DNA of 13,417 nucleotides from Christensenella sp. UBA4651 (GTDB taxonomy: Bacteria > Bacillota > Clostridia > Christensenellales > UBA1242), in assembly GCA_002405615.1 (NCBI GenBank), contig DHMD01000052.1, positions 1 to 13,417 on the forward strand. The letters run 5' to 3'. The notes under the pieces are model-generated. The model ran no database searches, was not told the origin of the DNA, and worked only from the letters and a program-made list of their open reading frames with translations. Position numbers and translations under genes: made by a program. Positions 1 through 6,667 of the stretch are shown here, piece by piece (within the stretch, counting starts at the first letter, position 1; each line of letters opens with the position of its first letter).

Positions 1-1395
1 GCCGACTGTTACCGTCCTACCAGATAGCGCCACACGAATTACCCACATAATCGAGATTGGCTTGTACCCTGCCTCGGCACTGATTTGCTCCAACTGTTGG
101 AATAGGTTGTCATTGTGCCATTCGTTCAATTCGACCGCTTGCAACTTTTCGATAGCACGAGCCAGAATATCTCTTGCATTTTCGGGGTTAGTTTTCTTCT
201 TGTCATTAAACAAAAGGTTTAGGTCAAAGTCTCCCAAACTTTGGAAAAACTCAATTTTTTCGCCAATTTCGCTGAAAATTTGGATACGAGGCTGCAAAAT
301 GGAGCAAAGTTTCTCCACATCGTACACATCGTGAGTTAGCGTGTTGTTTATATAAGGCATTGCGTGCTCGCTAAATTCGCTAGGCGTCATTTTGAGAATA
401 TACTGGCTATTCATCCATTTGAGTTTGTCGTAGTCAAAGATTGCGGCAGACTTACGAATATCATCGGGATTAAAGACTGCAATGAGTTCGTCCAGTGTAA
501 ACAGTTCTTGGTCGCTATTTGCAGGGTGCCAACCGAGTAGAGCAACATAGTTTATAATCGCCTCGGGTAGATACCCCTGTCCCACCAAATCTGCGAACGA
601 AACAGAGCCATGACGCTTTGACAATTTGCTGACATTCCCGTCCGCATCCTTACCCATAATCAGTGGCAAGTGATAATATTCAGGCAATTCAAAGCCCAAA
701 TCTTGATGAAGTTGGACATATTGCGGAGTGCTAACAATGTACTCATTGCCACGCAAAACGTGAGTTACTCCCATAAGGTGGTCATCAATCACGTGCGCAA
801 AATTGTATGTTGGCATTCCGTCCGATTTGATGAGAATAATATCGTGCAACATCTTGTTCTCGACCGAAATCTCGCCAAAAACGTGATCAAAATATGTGGT
901 TACGCCCTCTTTGTTGGTTTTGTGGCGAATTACATAACTAGCGCCACTTGCGAGGCGAGCCTTGACCTCATCTTCGGTCAAATCTCTACAAGGGTCAGCC
1001 TCTGGAACTTCGGGGATTTCACAATTATCGCTAGCCAAATCTGCGTGAGGCTCTTTTTTCTCACAAAAGCAATAATATGCCTTGCCCTCTCTGATAAGTC
1101 TGTCGGCGTATTCGAGATAAATTGCCTTTCGCTCGCTCTGGCGGTATGGCCCGTGTCCACCATCACGGTCTGGACCTTCGTCATAATCTAGTCCAGCCAT
1201 TCGCAAGGTATCAAAAATAACTTGCTCCGCACCGTCTACGTAACGATTTTGGTCAGTATCCTCAATTCGCAATAGAAATTTACCGCCTTTTGACTTCGCA
1301 ACGAGGTACGCATACAAGGCGGTACGCAAGTTCCCAATATGCATATATCCAGTTGGGCTAGGCGCAAAGCGTGATACAATTTGTTTCTTGTCCAT
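1..1395 (-). CDS. gltX: Glutamyl-tRNA synthetase, 3' end cut by window
   Basis: Charges tRNA-Glu with glutamate using ATP, in the cytosol; a class I aminoacyl-tRNA synthetase. All 465 codons from the ATG to the window edge are open, and the family is usually about 480-500 residues, so only the last few tens are missing. Visible motifs are the N-terminal SRFAPSPTGYMHIGN (HIGH motif at residues 19-22, as HIGN), LRIEDTD at 42-48, cysteines C109, C111 and C136 where many bacterial GluRS bind zinc, and the KMSKS loop as KLSKR at 257-261. The C-terminal part (PISIMWVIRVALSGR) matches the anticodon-binding end. The ATG at 1395 has an AAGGAGT ribosome binding site 12 bases upstream. It has its own promoter and a leader of only about 29 bases, too short for a T-box. 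Whether it also charges tRNA-Gln (non-discriminating) cannot be told from the sequence. Confidence 0.97.
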   Translation of the reverse strand, partial: MDKKQIVSRFAPSPTGYMHIGNLRTALYAYLVAKSKGGKFLLRIEDTDQNRYVDGAEQVIFDTLRMAGLDYDEGPDRDGGHGPYRQSERKAIYLEYADRLIREGKAYYCFCEKKEPHADLASDNCEIPEVPEADPCRDLTEDEVKARLASGASYVIRHKTNKEGVTTYFDHVFGEISVENKMLHDIILIKSDGMPTYNFAHVIDDHLMGVTHVLRGNEYIVSTPQYVQLHQDLGFELPEYYHLPLIMGKDADGNVSKLSKRHGSVSFADLVGQGYLPEAIINYVALLGWHPANSDQELFTLDELIAVFNPDDIRKSAAIFDYDKLKWMNSQYILKMTPSEFSEHAMPYINNTLTHDVYDVEKLCSILQPRIQIFSEIGEKIEFFQSLGDFDLNLLFNDKKKTNPENARDILARAIEKLQAVELNEWHNDNLFQQLEQISAEAGYKPISIMWVIRVALSGRTVTVG

Positions 1396-1407
1396 ATTTT
1401 GGTTCTT

Positions 1408-1414
1408 ACTCCTT
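1408..1414 (-). promoter_or_regulatory. Ribosome binding site of gltX
   Basis: The minus strand reads AAGGAGT, with 12 bases between it and the ATG at 1395. It fixes the gltX start; the encoded protein then begins directly with the conserved PSPTG region. Confidence 0.8.
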
Positions 1415-1430
1415 ATCAAAAATCTCCGTT

Positions 1431-1459
1431 ATTATACCACTATAATAGATTTTATGCAA
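1431..1459 (-). promoter_or_regulatory. Sigma-A promoter of gltX
   Basis: The minus strand has TTGCAT (1454-1459), a 17-base spacer and a perfect TATAAT (1431-1436) preceded by TGG, which gives an extended -10. The predicted start point is near 1424, leaving a leader of about 29 bases before the gltX ATG. This is the best sigma-A promoter in the window. Confidence 0.8.
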
Positions 1460-1477
1460 GAGATTTTTGGGTAGAGC

Positions 1478-1502
1478 AAAACAAAAAGGGGCTTACATCC
1501 CC
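1478..1502 (-). terminator. Probable terminator of the ferritin-like gene
   Basis: On the minus strand GGGG (1499-1502), a 7-base loop and CCCC (1488-1491) are followed by TTTTTGTTTT (1478-1487). The stem is only 4 bp but all G-C, and the stop codon of the ferritin-like gene lies in the loop. It separates that gene from the gltX promoter. It may be weak. Confidence 0.55.
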
Positions 1503-1783
1503 AATTCACGCATTATATTTTCTACCTCTTGTTGACCCTCTTTTAGTTTTTGGAGTTCGGTCGGGTCAAGAGCGTGCAACAGGGTCAAGAGTTCCCCGAT
1601 ATGCGTACGCTCCTCATTCATAATATCTGTCCAAACCGCACGAGCCAACTGATTATCGGTCGCAGCAATGTGGGCGTTATATTGGTCGATTGCCTCCAAC
1701 TCCCCGATTAGGTCGGTTCGAATAGCGGCTTTTAGTTCCGATTTGTTATAAAATTTCTGTTGAGCAAAAATTCCGTCTTGCAT
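1493..1783 (-). CDS. Small ferritin-like (EncFtn/rubrerythrin-type) protein, 96 aa
   Basis: A two-helix half-ferritin of the kind that assembles into a four-helix di-iron site by dimerisation. The core runs from about residue 26 to 68: helix 1 carries GELEAIDQYNAHI and helix 2 carries NEERTHIGELL, giving the E...(E)ExxH iron-ligand pattern. The spacing resembles encapsulated ferritins (ELEAVDWY...DEEKEH), known iron oxidases, and small Clostridia ferritin-family proteins. The C-terminus (VENIMRELGM) does not look like a standard encapsulin-targeting tail, and no encapsulin gene is in the window. The ATG at 1783 has a good AAAGGAGAG site. The gene seems monocistronic, with a TATAAT upstream and a short G-C hairpin at its end. 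A role in iron or peroxide handling is inferred from the fold; membership of the ferritin-like superfamily is quite sure, the exact subfamily less so. Confidence 0.8.
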   Translation of the reverse strand: MQDGIFAQQKFYNKSELKAAIRTDLIGELEAIDQYNAHIAATDNQLARAVWTDIMNEERTHIGELLTLLHALDPTELQKLKEGQQEVENIMRELGM

Positions 1784-1787
1784 AATT

Positions 1788-1796
1788 CTCTCCTTT
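1788..1796 (-). promoter_or_regulatory. Ribosome binding site of the ferritin-like gene
   Basis: The minus strand reads AAAGGAGAG just upstream of the ATG at 1783, a near-ideal site that fixes the start. Confidence 0.8.
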
Positions 1797-1806
1797 CAAA
1801 TTTCAA

Positions 1807-1812
1807 ATTATA
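1807..1812 (-). promoter_or_regulatory. Candidate -10 box of the ferritin-like gene
   Basis: A perfect TATAAT on the minus strand, about 24 bases above the start codon. The sequence 17 bases further up is ACAAAA, a poor -35; a better TTGAAC lies 21 bases away, which is too far. The -10 is plausible but the promoter may need an activator, or may not be real. Confidence 0.4.
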
Positions 1813-1911
1813 TATGTACAAATTTCGATTTTTGTTCAATTTCGGCAAAAAAGTATATTTATTTAATTGCTTTTTTTGCATTTTATTTATATACTTGTTT
1901 ATATATTGTAT

Positions 1912-1919
1912 GGAGGTAA
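1912..1919 (+). promoter_or_regulatory. Ribosome binding site setting the start at 1924
   Basis: GGAGGTAA stands 4 bases before the ATG at 1924. It decides between that ATG and an earlier in-frame start near 1867, which has no such site. Confidence 0.75.
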
Positions 1920-1923
1920 GACT

Positions 1924-2229
1924 ATGATTGGCCAAGCCGTGAGCAAGGTTTTGAGCGTGGTCAACAAAATTTTGGCTTTTGTTGTACTACTGACTTATGC
2001 ACTCTTTGCTATCAATTTGAAATGGACATTTATTACAAATGAAACCATTTTGGGGATTTTGGAGGTAATTATGCACTACGGGCCGCTAGCAATCTGCTCG
2101 CTCGTAATGCTCGAATTTGCCGCAAAACGCAACATAATTATCAAAATTGTGGTGATTGCCGTAATTGCAATCGCAATCATCTTCCAATTCTTCCCAGACA
2201 CATTCAACTGGGTAGTTGGCAAAATTTAG
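1924..2229 (+). CDS. Small three-helix membrane protein, unknown function, 101 aa
   Basis: I do not recognise this family. The protein has a short amphipathic N-terminus (MIGQAVSKVLSVVNK) and three hydrophobic segments: roughly residues 17-33 (ending INLKW), 45-65 (MHYGPLAICSLVMLEFA) and 69-90 (very rich in I, V and A, ending FQFFPD). No signal peptide or catalytic motif is seen. The start is chosen from the strong GGAGGTAA site; the open frame extends upstream to about 1867 but that part is AT-rich leader. It is the only plus-strand gene, divergent from the ferritin-like gene and convergent with the glmU operon, with which it shares a bidirectional terminator. The ribosome binding site, terminator and hydrophobic pattern make it a convincing real gene. 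Confidence 0.75.
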   Translation: MIGQAVSKVLSVVNKILAFVVLLTYALFAINLKWTFITNETILGILEVIMHYGPLAICSLVMLEFAAKRNIIIKIVVIAVIAIAIIFQFFPDTFNWVVGKI

Positions 2230-2230
2230 A

Positions 2231-2253
2231 AAAAACCGCATAATGCGGTTTTT
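2231..2253. terminator. Bidirectional intrinsic terminator between convergent genes
   Basis: The inverted repeat AAAAACCGCA - TAA - TGCGGTTTTT is a 10-bp stem with a 3-base loop and T-runs on both sides (TTTTTATTTTTT on the plus strand, TTTTTTC on the minus). It follows the plus-strand membrane-protein stop at once and overlaps the last bases of the uridyltransferase gene on the minus strand, so it can serve both transcripts. Confidence 0.9.
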
Positions 2254-3253
2254 ATTTTTTATGTTGATTTTCTTGGATATACGATAGCGGAATTATATTT
2301 GAGGAAACGCTACTATCCTCTATCACACAATTGCTGCCAATTATACAATTATCACTCAAAATTGCGTTTTTTAGCACACAATTGGGGTAAATGATGCAAT
2401 TTTTACCTATTTTACTACGCTCTATAAAGCAATTTGGATAGATTGTTGTATATTCAGAGATATCAGAATAAGAATCAACAAAAGTACTTGCTGGGTGCAA
2501 AATATTCACTTTTGATGCAAGCAAGTTTTGGTTAATATAGTTTTGCATTATGATTTGGCAGGCAGCTAGTTCTTTGAGTGTGTTTACACTTGGTATATAA
2601 AATTCGCCAGTATTTTGTGTAAAAGTAGTGATTTTTTGATGATTTTCTGCAAATAATTTGACTAAATCAGTTACATAATACTCATTTTGTGAATTATTGC
2701 AATCTAGTTTGTTGATAAATTTCTGCAATACTTTATTATCAAAGCAGTAAATCCCGAGATTTTTCTCCATTATTTTTTTATCTTGCGGGTTACAGTCCTT
2801 TGCTTCAACAATATCAATTACTCTGCCGTTTTTGCGTTTTATACGCCCTAAATTATCATTTTGAGGTAAAAAACCAGTAAAAATCAACATTTTTGCGTCA
2901 TTTAGCGACATAATTTGAGTTAGCGTAGATGATGGCACTATCGGCCCGTCCCCATTTAAGAGCAGAACTTTACCGTCAAAATCAACAAAATTTTTACACG
3001 CACAAGCAAAGGCGTCGCCAGTACCACGAGGAATTGGTTGAATAGCAATTTCAATATCATTAGGCAAAAATGGTTGAATTTCTGCTTTATTTTCACCCAA
3101 AACGATAAATTTTCGCACAAAATTAATGTTTTTTATACTATCTAGAATATATTCGAGTATCGGCTTATTACAAATTGGCGATAGGATTTTACTACATTTT
3201 AGAGCCATTCGTGAGCCTCTGCCCCCAGCCAAAATTACGGCAATACAATCCAA
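2252..3253 (-). CDS. glmU: Stand-alone GlmU uridyltransferase half (GlcNAc-1-P uridylyltransferase)
   Basis: Joins UTP and GlcNAc-1-phosphate to give UDP-GlcNAc, the precursor of peptidoglycan. The 333 residues align with the first two-thirds of E. coli GlmU: LAGGRGSRM at 8-16, K22 (E. coli K25), Q72 (Q76), GTG at 77-79, D102 (D105), G136 in NLGRI, E150 (E154), N165 (N169), NEYYVTD at 190-196 and N224 (N227). Y103 is replaced by N100, and the usual PK before the conserved Leu is SK. After the helical arm (about 225-250) there is only a short left-handed beta-helix (about 250-320) that stops before the acetyltransferase active site. The start is a TTG preceded by AGGGGGT; the first in-frame ATG is M16, inside the nucleotide-binding loop, so it cannot be the start. 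It lies 11 bases after the acetyltransferase gene and is last in the operon. It carries 14 cysteines. It could be a diverged monofunctional enzyme, but the residue match makes UTP:GlcNAc-1-P activity most likely. Confidence 0.88.
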   Translation of the reverse strand: MDCIAVILAGGRGSRMALKCSKILSPICNKPILEYILDSIKNINFVRKFIVLGENKAEIQPFLPNDIEIAIQPIPRGTGDAFACACKNFVDFDGKVLLLNGDGPIVPSSTLTQIMSLNDAKMLIFTGFLPQNDNLGRIKRKNGRVIDIVEAKDCNPQDKKIMEKNLGIYCFDNKVLQKFINKLDCNNSQNEYYVTDLVKLFAENHQKITTFTQNTGEFYIPSVNTLKELAACQIIMQNYINQNLLASKVNILHPASTFVDSYSDISEYTTIYPNCFIERSKIGKNCIIYPNCVLKNAILSDNCIIGSNCVIEDSSVSSNIIPLSYIQENQHKK

Positions 3254-3259
3254 ATTTTT

Positions 3260-3266
3260 ACCCCCT
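3260..3266 (-). promoter_or_regulatory. Ribosome binding site supporting a TTG start
   Basis: The minus strand reads AGGGGGT, overlapping the TAG stop of the acetyltransferase gene and 6 bases before the TTG at 3253. It supports TTG initiation of the uridyltransferase gene and suggests translational coupling of the two GlmU halves. Confidence 0.65.
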
Positions 3267-3855
3267 ACTTTTTGTGTTTTCTTTCGCTAATTTTACTTAA
3301 TCTTTGAGGTAGGAAAAATGAATTTTTGGGCAGGCCTTTTTCTACTGTTGCACCTGCACAAATGTAGCAATTATTCCCAATATTTACGGGCGCTATTAGG
3401 TTTGTATTACAACCAATAAAACAGTCATTACCGATAACAGTTTTTTGCTTAATTTTGCCATTAAAATTTGCGGTTATTACACCGCAACCTAGATTACAGC
3501 GTTTGCCCAAAATTGCATCTCCTATGTAGGTAAGGTGCGAAATTTTGCAACTATCCCCCACAAAACAAGCCTTTATCTCGCAAAAATTGCCTATTTTAAC
3601 ATTGTTGCAAATTTGCGTTTCTGGGCGAATATGACTACAAGGCCCCAGCGAAACAAAGTCGCCTATCACTGATTTTTCTATAAAATTATTCGGTAAAAGT
3701 ACACAGTTTTTGCCTATTTTTGTACCATTTTTTATATAATTATTTGGATAAATTATTGTCCCCTCTCCAACCTCAACATCAGGCTCAATATATGTGTTTT
3801 TGGGGTCGATTATTTTTACATTTTTTGCAATTAATTTTGACTGAATTTTCTTCAT
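3265..3855 (-). CDS. glmU: Stand-alone GlmU acetyltransferase half (GlcN-1-P N-acetyltransferase)
   Basis: Acetylates glucosamine-1-phosphate with acetyl-CoA, the step before uridylylation. The 196 residues form a hexapeptide-repeat left-handed beta-helix aligning without gaps, by my reading, to about E. coli GlmU 257-450. Active-site residues sit at a constant offset of 256: R77 (R333), K95 (K351), H107 (H363), Y110 (Y366), N121 (N377), N130 (N386), K136 (K392) and A167 (A423). Changes are Y387 to F131 and S405 to C149. It lacks the uridyltransferase domain but has the arm-proximal coils (residues 9-80), which are also present in the downstream gene's product. Twelve cysteines, mostly at repeating coil positions, are unusually many. 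Its ATG overlaps the TGA of the YkvI gene (ATGA), with AGGTGA upstream, so translation is coupled. A maltose/galactoside-type acetyltransferase is unlikely given the exact GlmU residue match. Confidence 0.88.
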   Translation of the reverse strand: MKKIQSKLIAKNVKIIDPKNTYIEPDVEVGEGTIIYPNNYIKNGTKIGKNCVLLPNNFIEKSVIGDFVSLGPCSHIRPETQICNNVKIGNFCEIKACFVGDSCKISHLTYIGDAILGKRCNLGCGVITANFNGKIKQKTVIGNDCFIGCNTNLIAPVNIGNNCYICAGATVEKGLPKNSFFLPQRLSKISERKHKK

Positions 3856-4910
3856 ATCGCTCTCACCTTTTTGCGTATTTTCCTCTCATAACAAACCATA
3901 CGCAACATAAATAAAATGCCGAATACTCCCATTACAGGATAGCAATAACTTACAATCAGACCAAATCCCAACCCCGAAATCAACAAACACAGAATACCTA
4001 CCAAAACGGTGGCAATTTTGTATGATTTGATATATTTTTTTAGCCAAATTGAAATAGTGTAAATCAAGGATACGGCAGTCGTGAGTATTCCAAGCCAGAC
4101 AACCAGCAGCGTTCCTGTTCCGAACGAGTTGCTGACCGATTTTGCAATATATACGAGTGGCATATCGGACATAGAACTGTATGGATTAAGGTAAATCGAC
4201 ACAACCATACCGATGAGACAAATTACCATAAAACTTGCCCCGATTAGCGCTCCCCAGAGATTTGCCTTGCTGCTATGCTCACGCCCTAGCCTAGCAAATA
4301 TAAAGCCTGCAAAATAAAGATTGCTGCACACATAGAGAATACAGAAGAAAACTGCACTGAATAATCTATCCGTTCCGTCCACCAGTGGCACGACAAAACC
4401 ATTTGAATTTGACAAACAATATATGAAAGATATTGCAATTACCAAAACCAAAAACGGTACAACCAAGATATTTACCTTTACCATCTTGTTGAAGCCAAGC
4501 CAACTTACAAATATTGCAATAACAGCAGTCAAGACGCTAGCGTATCTATACAGTGAAGTGTCTAGCACTATGTCAAAAAGCGAGTTTGCACCAGCAAACA
4601 TAGCTGAAAGGAGTATAATATTACTAATTATAAATATTATTTCCCCTACACTTCCCCAGCGTCCGAACAATTTTTGATTCATTTGCTGTACAGATTCTAT
4701 ACCATTGCGCTTTCCAAATTCTAGAAATCTGTATCCAAGAGCGAACAACAAGAAACCAGCAAGTATAATTAGAGGGAAACACACCCAACCGAATTGCGCA
4801 AAATAGAACCACACCTCTTTTCCACTAGCGAACCCAGCCCCGACAACAGAACCAAACATTACCGCTCCAACCACCAAACTTTGACCAAAAAGTCCCTTTT
4901 TGCGTGTCAT
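3852..4910 (-). CDS. YkvI-family membrane protein, 352 aa
   Basis: Integral membrane protein of the YkvI family (COG3949), a group with a LeuT-like transporter appearance and no firmly established substrate. The diagnostic N-terminal stretch GSVVGAGFASGKEVWFYFAQ lies at about residues 20-39, in the first membrane segment, with the broken-helix glycines typical of sodium-coupled transporters. About ten hydrophobic segments follow, and the C-terminus is basic (ERKIRKKVRAI). Length is near the usual 340-370. The ATG has AGAGGTG upstream, immediately after the TAA of the TPR gene; its TGA overlaps the next ATG. It lies between a TPR gene and the split glmU. No evidence ties its substrate to amino sugars. 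Family assignment is good; function is open. Confidence 0.8.
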   Translation of the reverse strand: MTRKKGLFGQSLVVGAVMFGSVVGAGFASGKEVWFYFAQFGWVCFPLIILAGFLLFALGYRFLEFGKRNGIESVQQMNQKLFGRWGSVGEIIFIISNIILLSAMFAGANSLFDIVLDTSLYRYASVLTAVIAIFVSWLGFNKMVKVNILVVPFLVLVIAISFIYCLSNSNGFVVPLVDGTDRLFSAVFFCILYVCSNLYFAGFIFARLGREHSSKANLWGALIGASFMVICLIGMVVSIYLNPYSSMSDMPLVYIAKSVSNSFGTGTLLVVWLGILTTAVSLIYTISIWLKKYIKSYKIATVLVGILCLLISGLGFGLIVSYCYPVMGVFGILFMLRMVCYERKIRKKVRAI

Positions 4911-4920
4911 CTACACCTCT

Positions 4921-6510
4921 TTACAACAGTTTTAGGCATTTTATAGCTTCATCGACCTCAGATTTATCTGTATTAAAATATATGCAAGCCTGCTCCAAAA
5001 TCTGATTATTCTCGCAAAAATATAGGCAACTAATGAGATTTTCGCTAAAAGAGCAATCAATACTCTCCAAATTTTTACCCCTTAATTTTTGATTTGTTTT
5101 ATTCAAATCAATATCAAGGTTGCAAATTTCCGAATAAACAACCGCTCCACAATAACCATACCGCAAAACCTGATTTAATGCTATAAATTGAGGAATTTTT
5201 AACTTAAAACTATGATAACGCATATTATTTGTGAAATCAATTGCTTTTAGCCGCCCAGATGAAAGCGCATATTTTGCCAAATAAAATTTCTGTTTACCGG
5301 CTATTCGTAAAGTAAGCAACAACTTGATATAAAATGAAATAACTGATTTATTACAAGAATTTGCAAGTTTTTGTACAATTTGGGGTGTAAAATCTGCATT
5401 CTTTAGCGTCAAGCACCATTCCAAGTCGCCAGCCAAAGTCAGAGAAGTTTCAAAAATGCCGTCAAAATTTTGCAAATCAAGCGTTTCAAATACAAAATTT
5501 ATCTTTTCTTGCCCAGTTTTACGAGGAATTGAGGTAGAAATTTCCAAATTTTCCTCTTTGTTGCCATTTATTATTTCATAAAATATATTAAGTGTGGGAT
5601 TTTCAATGTCGATCCACCTTGCACGCCCGATATAATACAGGGCTTCTTTTGAATTTTTGAGATTGTAGTAGCAAATAGCCACAAAAAGTAGTATTTTTGT
5701 GTTAAATTCGTCATTTTTGAGTATTTTTTGGTAATATTCTATAGCTTTTGTATAATTACCGCACTGCGCATAAATGTTTGCGACTGTTTCTTGCTCTTTT
5801 GAAGTCAAGGCTAGACTTGATAATTTTTCTAAATTTTGTTCCAAACTAATATAATCTTCGTCCATCAAGCAAATATTAGCCAGCACAATTATTGCACCAG
5901 CATTACTCGGGTCAAAACGCAAAATTTGCTGCAAAATATCACGGGCTTTATCACATTCCCCCAGCAAAACCAGTATATCGCAATATACAATTTGAAAATT
6001 TAGGTCGTTATTTTGTAAATAAGGCTCAATTTCTGCCAGTGCTTCATTATACCGCTTTTGTTTGATAAGCATTTTAATTCCCGCAAGCGTATCAAATTTA
6101 GGTTGGTTAGACATCAAATCTTCTCTAACAAAATTACACCATTCCAATACTGCCCCGACAAGTTCACTTTCCCTACCACAGTTTAACACTTCGGCAAAAT
6201 ACTTGACTGCGAGTTTCGGGCGATTGAGTTTTACGAGATTTCTGCCTATGCAAAAATACGCATTTGCACGAGTTTCTATATTTTTTACCGAACGAAAAGC
6301 ATATTCGCAACTCAACACATACTGCCCCATTTCAAAATAGACTTGGCTAATAAGCAAATTCGCCGCCTGTCTATCTATCCTAGTTTTTGCGTAATGCAAA
6401 GCATTGCGGCTAGCGTCCAACGCTCCCAAATAATCTTGCTCAATCATTTTTGCGTCAAAAAGCTGCAGGTAATAATCGAGTGTATGCTTTAATTGAATAA
6501 TCTTGCCCAT
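4921..6510 (-). CDS. TPR-repeat protein, unknown C-terminal domain, 529 aa
   Basis: A cytosolic helical-repeat protein with no signal peptide or membrane segment. Tetratricopeptide-like helix pairs run from about residue 10 to 310; the clearest are around 80-112 (RANAYFCIGRNLVKLNRPKL), 148-190, 200-245 and 250-305 (YAQCGNYTKAIEYYQKILKN). TPRs bind partner proteins. The last 200 residues are also mostly helical but I do not recognise them; they hold several scattered cysteines. It is first in the operon with the YkvI and glmU genes, only 10 bases before YkvI. The ATG at 6510 has no visible Shine-Dalgarno: the 30 bases above it are pyrimidine-rich with CCTTTTCCCC. Translation may be leaderless or inefficient, or begin elsewhere, though I see no better start. 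Role unknown; an adaptor for wall synthesis is only a guess from context. Confidence 0.75.
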   Translation of the reverse strand: MGKIIQLKHTLDYYLQLFDAKMIEQDYLGALDASRNALHYAKTRIDRQAANLLISQVYFEMGQYVLSCEYAFRSVKNIETRANAYFCIGRNLVKLNRPKLAVKYFAEVLNCGRESELVGAVLEWCNFVREDLMSNQPKFDTLAGIKMLIKQKRYNEALAEIEPYLQNNDLNFQIVYCDILVLLGECDKARDILQQILRFDPSNAGAIIVLANICLMDEDYISLEQNLEKLSSLALTSKEQETVANIYAQCGNYTKAIEYYQKILKNDEFNTKILLFVAICYYNLKNSKEALYYIGRARWIDIENPTLNIFYEIINGNKEENLEISTSIPRKTGQEKINFVFETLDLQNFDGIFETSLTLAGDLEWCLTLKNADFTPQIVQKLANSCNKSVISFYIKLLLTLRIAGKQKFYLAKYALSSGRLKAIDFTNNMRYHSFKLKIPQFIALNQVLRYGYCGAVVYSEICNLDIDLNKTNQKLRGKNLESIDCSFSENLISCLYFCENNQILEQACIYFNTDKSEVDEAIKCLKLL

Positions 6511-6562
6511 ACAATAGCGTATGAGGGGAAAAGGTAATTAATGATATAAATCTAGCTAAAAC

Positions 6563-6609
6563 AAAAAAGGCAACTTTGGTTCAAAATTTACCCAAAAGTT
6601 GTCTTTTTT
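6563..6609. terminator. Bidirectional terminator after the ABC exporter gene
   Basis: The left arm AAAAAAGGCAACTTTGG (6563-6579) pairs with CCAAAAGTTGTCTTTTTT (6592-6609) through a long stem with one wobble and one bulge, around a 12-base loop. On the minus strand it is followed by TTTTTTGTTTT, ending the exporter transcript and separating it from the TPR operon. Any promoter of that operon must lie in 6511-6562; I found no convincing -35/-10 pair there. Confidence 0.85.
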
Positions 6610-6667
6610 GGCGTTTTTTGCGTTTTTTTCTGTATTTTTTGCTGTTTTTTATTACTTTTTGGCAGTA

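Noticed and set aside
670..1191. Plus-strand open frame of 173 codons
   Set aside because: Antisense shadow of gltX, which has unmistakable synthetase motifs on the other strand.
1396..1424. T-box or other riboswitch before gltX
   Set aside because: The leader from the predicted start point is only about 29 bases, too short for a T-box, and no structure is visible.
1882..1910. Promoter TTGCAT...TATATT for the small membrane protein
   Set aside because: The spacer is 18 bases and the start point would fall on the ribosome binding site; the region is so AT-rich that such matches are expected by chance.
1867..1923. Upstream start for the small membrane protein
   Set aside because: AT-rich leader sequence with no ribosome binding site; the strong GGAGGTAA sets the start at 1924.
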